From Nocardia sp. NRRL S-836 (GTDB taxonomy: Bacteria; Actinomycetota; Actinomycetes; Mycobacteriales; Pseudonocardiaceae), in assembly GCF_001279525.1 (NCBI RefSeq), contig NZ_LGDY01000094.1, positions 104,625-168,624 on the forward strand: a DNA stretch of 64,000 bases. Reading direction: 5' to 3'. Below are positions 57,673-64,000 of the stretch, in pieces. A program made the position numbers and the translations under genes. Below the pieces are notes generated by a model. The model saw only the letters and a list, made by a program, of their open reading frames with translations, searched no databases and was not told the DNA's origin. The number at the start of each line of letters is the position of its first letter. Positions within the stretch are counted from its first letter, which is position 1.

Positions 57673-58410
57673 GATCAACCCGGTCGGCTTCCGCCGCACG
57701 TGCAACCGATACCCCACCGGAAAGCTCAACCCCTCCACCGAAGCAATCGCACGTTCGGCCACACCAGCCGAGAACTCGATGCGCAGCACCGACTCCAACG
57801 CCTCACGCGACTCGAACCGCCACTCCGCCACCACGCGCCGCAACGAAAACCCGTTGTCCGCGAAGAACTTCTCCACCGCAGCCGGGTCATACCGCGGCTC
57901 GTCGGCACACAACCACGGCCCGTAAGGCGCAGCCGACCCGTCCAAATCCACGATCGCGATCGCGCCACCCGACCGCAGCACCCGATCGGCCTCCTGCAGC
58001 CCCGGTTCACATCCAGGGCCGAAGAAGTACGCCGTGCGCGCGTGCACCAGATCAGCGACCCCGTCGTCGAGCGGCAGCCGTTGCGCGGGACCGGAGACGA
58101 CGCGGACGTTCGGCAGCGCGGCCACCCGGTTGCGTGCGCGCACCACGAGCGGTGGGTGCGGTTCGACGCCTACGACCGTGCGCGCAGACTGCGCGAAGAT
58201 GGGCAGGTGGAAGCCGTCGCCGCAGCCGATGTCGACCACGTCCGTCGAGCTGAAGGGGCATTCCTCGGCCAACGCGGCCCAGATGGCGCCGTGCACGTCC
58301 TGCGCGCGGTTCTCCACCTCGTAGACGTCCGGCCAGTGCCAGATGTTCGGGCTCGGCACCACGTCCACCGGGCGCACCGCTGCCAGCGCCGCCCGCACGA
58401 ATCCCCTCAC
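57667..58410 (-). CDS. Class I SAM-dependent methyltransferase
   Basis: 247 aa. SAM motif V-V-D-I-G-C-G-D-G-F-H near residues 58-68, motif II V-E-P-H-P and post I L-P-L-D-D-G-V-A-D. Similar to the methyltransferase_11/25 group with unknown small-molecule substrates. GTG start at 58410. The stop sits within a terminator hairpin that separates it from the toxin-immunity remnant. Divergent from the VOC gene at 58505. Confidence 0.85.
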   Translation of the reverse strand: MRGFVRAALAAVRPVDVVPSPNIWHWPDVYEVENRAQDVHGAIWAALAEECPFSSTDVVDIGCGDGFHLPIFAQSARTVVGVEPHPPLVVRARNRVAALPNVRVVSGPAQRLPLDDGVADLVHARTAYFFGPGCEPGLQEADRVLRSGGAIAIVDLDGSAAPYGPWLCADEPRYDPAAVEKFFADNGFSLRRVVAEWRFESREALESVLRIEFSAGVAERAIASVEGLSFPVGYRLHVRRKPTGLIV

Positions 58411-58446
58411 GAAGACACTGTAAGACCTCTATTTGACCGCGACCGT

Positions 58447-58456
58447 ACGAATTCGT
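58447..58456. promoter_or_regulatory. 10-bp palindrome in divergent gap
   Basis: ACGAATTCGT in the 94-bp gap between the methyltransferase and VOC genes. It could bind a regulator; nothing else supports it. Confidence 0.25.
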
Positions 58457-58504
58457 CCAATCACGGCGTAGCGTGGCCGCATCTCTTCCCTGCAGGAGGC
58501 GGCA

Positions 58505-59323
58505 GTGTCGATCGCGCCCAACACACCTCAGCTCGCACCGTTACTCGGCGGCAGTCCGTGCTGGGTGGAACGCTCCGTCGACGACCTCAAGGCCACGATC
58601 GAGTTCTACACCGGGCTCTTCGGCTGGCATTACGCCGACGACGCCGGTTACACCGTGGCCATGGTCGACGGCGTCCCGGTCGCCGGGCTGCCCCAGGGCG
58701 AGCCGGAGCCGTGGCTGTTGTACCTGGTCACGCCGCACGCGCGGGCCACCGCGGAAAAAGCGTTCCACCTCGGCGGGTCGGTGTTGCGCAACCCGGAGGA
58801 CGGGACCGACCACACGCAGAGCACGGTGATCAGTGATCCGACCGGCGCTGTCGTCGGGTTCCGGCACGTTCCGCCGGACTGGCGGTTCGGCACGGGCGGG
58901 CACGGCGCCTACGCGTGGGCCGAGCTCAACACCCGTGACGGCGCGGCGGCCGACGAGTTCTTCGGCGAGCTGTGCCACTTCGACATCACGCAGATCGGCG
59001 ACGGGCAGCGGCTGGACTACGCGTCCTGGTCCATCGAGGGCACCGAGGTCATCGGCCGGCAGAAGATGGGCCGCGAGTTCCCGTACGGCGAGCGTTCGCA
59101 CTGGATGGTGTACTTCAACGCCGCGCCGGAGATCGGCATCGACTCCGTGGCGTACCGCGTGCTGGAGCTCGGCGGGCGCGTGACCGTGGAGCCCTATGAC
59201 ACGCCGTTCGGGCGTATCACGGTCGTCGAGGACCACGCGGGTATGGCGTTCTCCGTCATCGACCCCTCCCGCGTGATCGAGGCCGAGCCGCGCACCGAGG
59301 TGGACGACCCGTTCGACGACTAG
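58505..59323 (+). CDS. Two-domain VOC family protein
   Basis: 272 aa with two VOC repeats: first W-V-E-R-S-V-D-D-L-K-A-T-I-E-F-Y-T-G-L-F-G-W-H-Y, second A-W-A-E-L-N-T-R-D-G-A-A-A-D-E-F-F-G-E-L. Similar to the actinobacterial hydroxylase/glyoxalase-like group (CFP32-like). A GTG start at 58505 follows AGGAGG. Reaction and substrate are unknown. It is convergent with cdsA. Confidence 0.85.
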   Translation: MSIAPNTPQLAPLLGGSPCWVERSVDDLKATIEFYTGLFGWHYADDAGYTVAMVDGVPVAGLPQGEPEPWLLYLVTPHARATAEKAFHLGGSVLRNPEDGTDHTQSTVISDPTGAVVGFRHVPPDWRFGTGGHGAYAWAELNTRDGAAADEFFGELCHFDITQIGDGQRLDYASWSIEGTEVIGRQKMGREFPYGERSHWMVYFNAAPEIGIDSVAYRVLELGGRVTVEPYDTPFGRITVVEDHAGMAFSVIDPSRVIEAEPRTEVDDPFDD

Positions 59324-59348
59324 CCCGAGCGGGGAGAACGTCAGCGGT

Positions 59349-60203
59349 CTACGGCACGAACAGGTGCAGCAGCAGCCACGAGGCGACGGCGGACGGCAGC
59401 AGCGAGTCCATCCGGTCCATGAGGCCGCCGTGACCGGGCAGCAGCGTGCCCATGTCCTTGATGCCGAGGTCTCGCTTGATCAGCGACTCGACCAGGTCGC
59501 CAGCGGTGGCCGTGACCACGAGCGCGGCACCGAACAGCGCGCCGTGCCACCACTGGCCGTCCAGCAGCGTCGTGACGGTGATCGCCCCACCGACCACACC
59601 GGCGAGCAGCGACCCGGCGAAGCCCTCCCAGGACTTCTTCGGGCTGATCGTCGGCGCCATCGGGTGCTTGCCGAGGAAGACACCGGCCGCGTAGCCGCCC
59701 ACGTCGGACAGCACGACACCGATGAGGAACGCGAACGCGCGGCCCGCGCCGTCCTCCGGGACGACGAGCATGGCCGCGAACGCCGCGAACAACGGCACGT
59801 AGACGACGGTGAGCACCGACGCGCTGAGATCGCGCAGGTAGCCGTCGGATCCGCCGCGGAAGCGCCAGATCATGCACACCAGCACGGTGATCGCCAGCGC
59901 GGTCATCATGCCGCTGCGCCCCAGCGGCCAGGACAGCCAGATGATCGCCTGGCCACCGATGAGCGCCGGCCACAGGGCGACGGTGATGCCGCCCTTCTTG
60001 AACGCGTTCGCGAGCTCCCACGTCGACACCGCCGCGGCGGCCGCGACGATGCCGATGAAGGTGTGCCGCACGGTGAGCAACGACAGGACGATGACGGCAC
60101 CGAGGCCGGCGCCGACCAGGATCGCCGACCTCAGGTCACGCCCCGCCCGCGACGGCTTCGACGCGGGCACCTCCGCGGGACTGCCTGCCACCTGTGCTCC
60201 CAT
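59349..60203 (-). CDS. cdsA: Phosphatidate cytidylyltransferase
   Basis: 284 aa integral membrane enzyme that makes CDP-diacylglycerol. The signature near the C-terminus is K-R-D-L-G-I-K-D-M-G-T-L-L-P-G-H-G-G-L-M-D-R-M-D-S. About eight spans. ATG 60203 is favoured over the GTG 3 nt upstream by the spacing from GGAGG. It follows frr by 66 nt in the order rpsB-tsf-pyrH-frr-cdsA, as in M. tuberculosis. Confidence 0.95.
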   Translation of the reverse strand: MGAQVAGSPAEVPASKPSRAGRDLRSAILVGAGLGAVIVLSLLTVRHTFIGIVAAAAAVSTWELANAFKKGGITVALWPALIGGQAIIWLSWPLGRSGMMTALAITVLVCMIWRFRGGSDGYLRDLSASVLTVVYVPLFAAFAAMLVVPEDGAGRAFAFLIGVVLSDVGGYAAGVFLGKHPMAPTISPKKSWEGFAGSLLAGVVGGAITVTTLLDGQWWHGALFGAALVVTATAGDLVESLIKRDLGIKDMGTLLPGHGGLMDRMDSLLPSAVASWLLLHLFVP

Positions 60204-60269
60204 CACGACCTCCGCCCGGCCTGGGCCTTCACGCCTGCGGCGACTCGGCCGGGCGAACCATCAGGGACA

Positions 60270-60827
60270 TCAGACTTCGAGGAGCTCGGCTTCCTTGTGC
60301 TTCACGAGCTCGTCGACCTGCGCGGTGTACTTGTGGGTCAGAGCGTCGAGCTCCTTCTCACCACGCGCGCCGTCGTCCTCGCCGACCTCGCCGTCCTTGA
60401 CGAGGCGGTCGATCTCTTCCTTCGCCTTGCGGCGGACACCGCGGACGGAGACGCGCGCGTCCTCGCCCTTCTGCTTCGCCACCTTCACCATGTCCCGGCG
60501 GCGCTCCTCGGAGAGCTGCGGGATGACGATGCGGATGATGCTGCCGTCGTTGCTCGGGTTGACGCCCAGGTCGGAGTCCCGGATCGCCTTCTCGATGGCG
60601 TTCAGCTGGCTCGCGTCGTACGGCTTGACGACCGCCATGCGCGCCTCAGGGACCGTGATGCTGGCCATCTGGTTGAGCGGCGTCAGCGAACCGTAGTAGT
60701 CGACGTGGATGCGGTTGAACATCGAGGGAGTCGCCCGACCGGTCCGTACGGAGGCGAGGTTCTCCTTCGCCACCGAAACCGCCTTTTCCATCTTCTCCTC
60801 GGCGTCGAGGAGGGTCTCGTCGATCAC
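60270..60827 (-). CDS. frr: Ribosome recycling factor
   Basis: 185 aa from GTG 60827 with AAGGAG 6 nt upstream. Full length for the family: [18 protein letters not shown] near residues 17-34 and the helix [16 protein letters not shown]. It separates ribosomal subunits after termination, with EF-G. The gap to the pyrH stop is 61 nt on the same strand. Confidence 0.96.
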   Translation of the reverse strand: MIDETLLDAEEKMEKAVSVAKENLASVRTGRATPSMFNRIHVDYYGSLTPLNQMASITVPEARMAVVKPYDASQLNAIEKAIRDSDLGVNPSNDGSIIRIVIPQLSEERRRDMVKVAKQKGEDARVSVRGVRRKAKEEIDRLVKDGEVGEDDGARGEKELDALTHKYTAQVDELVKHKEAELLEV

Positions 60828-60888
60828 GACTGCTCCTTGCTCTGCGTGTTCGTGCCCTTGTCCCGGTCCAGGTCTGATCCCACCAGGT

Positions 60889-61635
60889 CTAGAAGGCGGG
60901 CCGACCACCGGGGGTGTTGACCAGGGTGCCGATCTTCTCACCACGCACCGCGCGCGCGATGTTCCCCTCGGTGAGGAGGTTGAAGACGAGGATCGGCATG
61001 TTGTTGTCCATGCAGAGGCTGAAGGCCGTGGCGTCGGCGACGTTGAGGCCGCGCTCCAGCACCTCGCGGTGGGTGATGTTGTCGAACATCAGCGCGTCCG
61101 GGTCGATCTTGGGGTCGGCCGTGTAGACGCCGTCGACGGCCTTCGCCATCAGCACGATCTCGCAGCCGATCTCCAGCGCGCGCTGAGCGGCCGTGGTGTC
61201 GGTCGAGAAGTACGGCAGACCCGCGCCGCCACCGAAGATCACGACGCGGCCCTTGTCGAGGTGGCGCATCGCGCGGCGGGGGATGTAGGACTCGGCGACC
61301 TGCGTCATCTGGATGGAGGTCTGCACGCGGGTGTCGATGCCGTGCTCGCGTTCGAGGAAGTCCTGCAACGCCAGGCAGTTCATGACCGTGCCGAGCATGC
61401 CCATGTAGTCGGCACGCGAACGGTCCATGCCGCGCTGCTGGAGCTCGGCACCGCGGAAGAAGTTGCCACCGCCGATCACGACGGCCACCTGCACGCCGGA
61501 CTCGACGACCGCCGCGATCTGCTTGGCGACCGTCTGGACGACATCGGGATCGACACCGACGCCCCCGCCGCCGAACATCTCGCCACCGAGCTTGAGCATC
61601 ACCCGGCGGTAGCCGTGGCTACCTTCTTCGCTCAC
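60889..61635 (-). CDS. pyrH: Uridylate kinase
   Basis: 248 aa of the amino-acid kinase fold: [20 protein letters not shown] and [10 protein letters not shown]. Phosphorylates UMP in the cytosol as a hexamer. GTG start with GAGGAGG upstream. The gap to the tsf stop (82 nt) contains a strong hairpin (61675-61709). Confidence 0.96.
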   Translation of the reverse strand: MSEEGSHGYRRVMLKLGGEMFGGGGVGVDPDVVQTVAKQIAAVVESGVQVAVVIGGGNFFRGAELQQRGMDRSRADYMGMLGTVMNCLALQDFLEREHGIDTRVQTSIQMTQVAESYIPRRAMRHLDKGRVVIFGGGAGLPYFSTDTTAAQRALEIGCEIVLMAKAVDGVYTADPKIDPDALMFDNITHREVLERGLNVADATAFSLCMDNNMPILVFNLLTEGNIARAVRGEKIGTLVNTPGGRPAF

Positions 61636-61674
61636 TGGTCAGTCCTCCTCAGCGCCATTGGTCAGGACATAGCA

Positions 61675-61709
61675 AGGGCGGGGTCGCAGTGTCGTCGCAA
61701 CCCCGCCCT
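61675..61709 (-). terminator. Hairpin between tsf and pyrH
   Basis: Ten-bp stem AGGGCGGGGT (61675-61684) with ACCCCGCCCT (61700-61709). A weak TTGC tract follows on the minus strand, so partial termination or processing between tsf and pyrH is likely. Confidence 0.55.
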
Positions 61710-61717
61710 CACCGCGA

Positions 61718-62533
61718 TCAGCTCTGGCCGACCTCGAACCGAGCGAAACGGGTGACCGTCACGCCGGCCTCGTCCAGCAGGGCCTTGACCGTCTTCTTGC
61801 TGTCCGTCACGGAAGCCTGCTCCAGGAGCACGACGTCCTTGAAGAAGCCGTTGACGCGACCCTCGACGATCTTGGGCAGCGCGCCCTCGGGCTTGCCCTC
61901 CTCGCGAGCGGTCTCCTCGGCGATGCGGCGCTCGTTCGCAACCAGGTCCTCGGGGACCTCGTCACGGGTGACGAACTTCGGGCGCATGGCGGCGATCTGC
62001 ATCGCGGCACCCTTGGCGGCCTCGGCGTTGTCACCGGTGAACTCGACCAGCACGCCGACGGCGGGCGGCAGGTCGGCAGCACGCTTGTGCAGGTAGGTGG
62101 AGACGGTGCCGTCGAAGTTGACGGCCTTCGCGAGCTCCAGCTTCTCGCCGATCTTGGCGGAGAACTCCTGGACCAGCGCGTCCACGGTCTTGCCGTCGAC
62201 CTCGACCGCCTTGAGGGCGTCGACGTCGGCGACCTTGTTGGCCTTGGCGATCGCGACGATCTCGTCGGCCAGCGCGATGAAGTCGGCGTTCTTCGCGACG
62301 AAGTCGGTCTCGCAGCGCAGCTCGACCATCGCACCGTCCTGGACGGCGACGAGGCCGTTGGACGTGGTGCGCTCGGCGCGCTTGCCGACGTCCTTGGCGC
62401 CCTTGATGCGCAGGATCTCGACGGCCTTCTCGAAGTCGCCGTCAGCCTCGTCCAGGGCCTTCTTGCAGTCCATCATGCCGGCGGCGGTGAGCTCGCGGAG
62501 CTTCTTGACGTCCGCGGTGGTGTAGTTCGCCAT
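61718..62533 (-). CDS. tsf: Elongation factor Ts
   Basis: 271 aa. N-terminal UBA-like [16 protein letters not shown], then T-D-F-V-A-K-N near residues 76-82, followed by dimerisation and C-terminal modules. Guanine exchange factor for EF-Tu. ATG 62533 with AAGGA. The gap to rpsB holds a 14-bp hairpin. Confidence 0.96.
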   Translation of the reverse strand: MANYTTADVKKLRELTAAGMMDCKKALDEADGDFEKAVEILRIKGAKDVGKRAERTTSNGLVAVQDGAMVELRCETDFVAKNADFIALADEIVAIAKANKVADVDALKAVEVDGKTVDALVQEFSAKIGEKLELAKAVNFDGTVSTYLHKRAADLPPAVGVLVEFTGDNAEAAKGAAMQIAAMRPKFVTRDEVPEDLVANERRIAEETAREEGKPEGALPKIVEGRVNGFFKDVVLLEQASVTDSKKTVKALLDEAGVTVTRFARFEVGQS

Positions 62534-62564
62534 CGTTTTCCTTCTGCGATGTACGCGCTTGAGT

Positions 62565-62598
62565 CACGCGGCGCCCGCTGGTGTGCGGGCGCCGCGTG
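62565..62598 (-). terminator. Hairpin between rpsB and tsf
   Basis: Perfect 14-bp stem CACGCGGCGCCCGC (62565-62578) with 62585-62598, without a U-tract; likely attenuation or mRNA processing rather than a full stop. Confidence 0.5.
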
Positions 62599-62605
62599 GG
62601 GGAAA

Positions 62606-63469
<864 letters not shown>

Positions 63470-63705
63470 GGCCGGTTCGCACCTCATCTGTCGGACGCGC
63501 CAGGTCTGGCCAGTGCGCGTCGTTTCGGTTGCCGCTTCCGGCCGGGTCGGCCGTCAGCCCTGGTGCCTTGCCGGCGTCCGCACCCGCGGAGGACTCTCAT
63601 CCACCGTCAGGACCGTCGGACGTCGTGACTCGACCCTGCTGGACAGCCGGTCGGATCTGCGTTGGCACGCGAAGTCGTCCCGCACGTAGACGGGACGCGC
63701 CCGAA

Positions 63706-63728
63706 AGTCTACGCCCCACCCCCGACAA
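63706..63728 (-). promoter_or_regulatory. Promoter-like motif upstream of rpsB
   Basis: On the minus strand TTGTCGGGG (63720-63728), 8 nt, TAGACT (63706-63711) fits the RecA-NDp/PafBC pattern TTGTCRGTG-N8-TAnnnT with one mismatch. The hexamers are only 11 nt apart, so it is not a standard -35/-10 pair. It could equally be an ordinary -10 with no -35. Confidence 0.45.
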
Positions 63729-63760
63729 ACTTCGAATCGGCAGGTAGGCGAGGGGCGAAG

Positions 63761-63787
63761 TTATCCACAACCACCGAGTTGTCCACA
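63761..63787 (+). promoter_or_regulatory. Two DnaA-box-like sites
   Basis: TTATCCACA (63761-63769) and TTGTCCACA (63779-63787), spaced 18 nt apart start to start, both matching the actinobacterial DnaA box. They lie in the rpsB/M23 divergent gap. There is no dnaA, gyrase or AT-rich unwinding region, so this is not an origin. Confidence 0.5.
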
Positions 63788-63838
63788 GTTCCCAGATCCT
63801 CGGTGGTCCCCAAGGCCGCCCTCCTCGACGCTGATCCC

Positions 63839-64000
63839 ATGCTCCTCCCCACCACCCTGCTGCTGACGGCCCTCCTGACCCCGCCGACCACGCGCTACTC
63901 CTGGCCCCTACCCCCACCCCACCCCGTCGTGCGCGCGTTCCTCGCCCCGACCTCCCCCTTCGGCCCCGGCCACCGCGGCGTCGACCTCGCTGCCCCCACG
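63839..64000 (+). CDS. M23 family metallopeptidase, N-terminal part (cut by window end)
   Basis: From ATG 63839: a hydrophobic signal-like start (M-L-L-P-T-T-L-L-L-T-A-L-L-T-P), a Pro-rich linker, and then F-G-P-G-H-R-G-V-D-L-A-A-P, the first M23 zinc motif (H-x-x-x-D). This matches the Rv2891-type secreted LytM/M23 peptidase located divergent from rpsB in M. tuberculosis. Only 54 codons are in the window, so the second zinc motif is outside. Confidence 0.75.
   Translation, partial: MLLPTTLLLTALLTPPTTRYSWPLPPPHPVVRAFLAPTSPFGPGHRGVDLAAPT

Noticed and set aside
63761..63787. Chromosome replication origin
   Set aside because: Only two DnaA boxes, no dnaA/dnaN/gyr genes and no AT-rich unwinding region.

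Overview
The window is high-GC actinobacterial DNA. A mycothione reductase, actinobacterial regulator families (HxlR, PadR, TetR, FadR-type GntR), GTG starts and frequent GTGA/ATGA start-stop overlaps all fit. The gene order map - PBP lipoprotein - DUF4081/GNAT - ispG - rseP/rip1 - dxr - (DUF2631) - rlmN - cdsA - frr - pyrH - tsf - rpsB - M23 peptidase matches, from memory, the Mycobacterium tuberculosis Rv2861c-Rv2891 region. Gene content suggests the Pseudonocardiaceae (Lentzea/Saccharothrix-like), but I cannot prove the genus.

Layout. 0-10.7 kb: a truncated dehydrogenase, a short P450 divergent from bioF, two secreted trypsin-like proteases, a LysE exporter, an M48 peptidase, a hydrolase, and an ABC exporter coupled to a CatB/Vat-type acetyltransferase. 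10.7-21.2 kb: a large repeat-filled gap, a patatin, a PheRS-like ligase (SrmL type) behind a tiny leader ORF, a methyltransferase, lon with a HAIR-like operator, twin AMIN-like secreted proteins, a lipoprotein deacetylase and a PEBP protein. 21.2-31.8 kb: mtr, a flavodoxin-like protein, a CynX-like MFS/FadR pair, an epoxide hydrolase coupled to an AlkZ-like winged-helix protein, a LysR/EamA pair and cobQ. 31.8-40.0 kb: map, PBP, GNAT, ispG, rseP and dxr, all on the minus strand. 40.0-54.3 kb: an accessory block holding a caspase-like/beta-propeller protein, a two-component system whose kinase has an extra outward-facing tail, a polyamine-type ABC transporter split by an opposite-strand TetR-P450 cassette, a quinone oxidoreductase/HxlR pair, a Ser/Thr kinase and a carbonic anhydrase. 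54.3-64 kb: rlmN, PadR, an aldo/keto reductase, a SUKH immunity gene with a toxin remnant, a methyltransferase, a VOC protein, then cdsA-frr-pyrH-tsf-rpsB and the start of an M23 peptidase.

The most unusual signal is intergenic. A 240-bp element, with the same length in all three copies, lies at 10864-11103, 20903-21142 (inverted) and 35634-35873. Each holds a 125-bp palindrome with nested stems. Copies 1 and 3 sit in longer composites of about 840 bp with the same order of parts, ending in a conserved block that carries a motif resembling the mycobacterial DNA-damage promoter (TGTCRG, fixed spacing, TAnnnT). A third match to that motif lies upstream of rpsB. Three starts (7202, 13724, 46341) sit exactly 7 nt after a TAnnnT hexamer, as expected for leaderless mRNAs. 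No rRNA, tRNA, CRISPR array, prophage or intact transposase gene was found. All functions are inferred from sequence reading alone.
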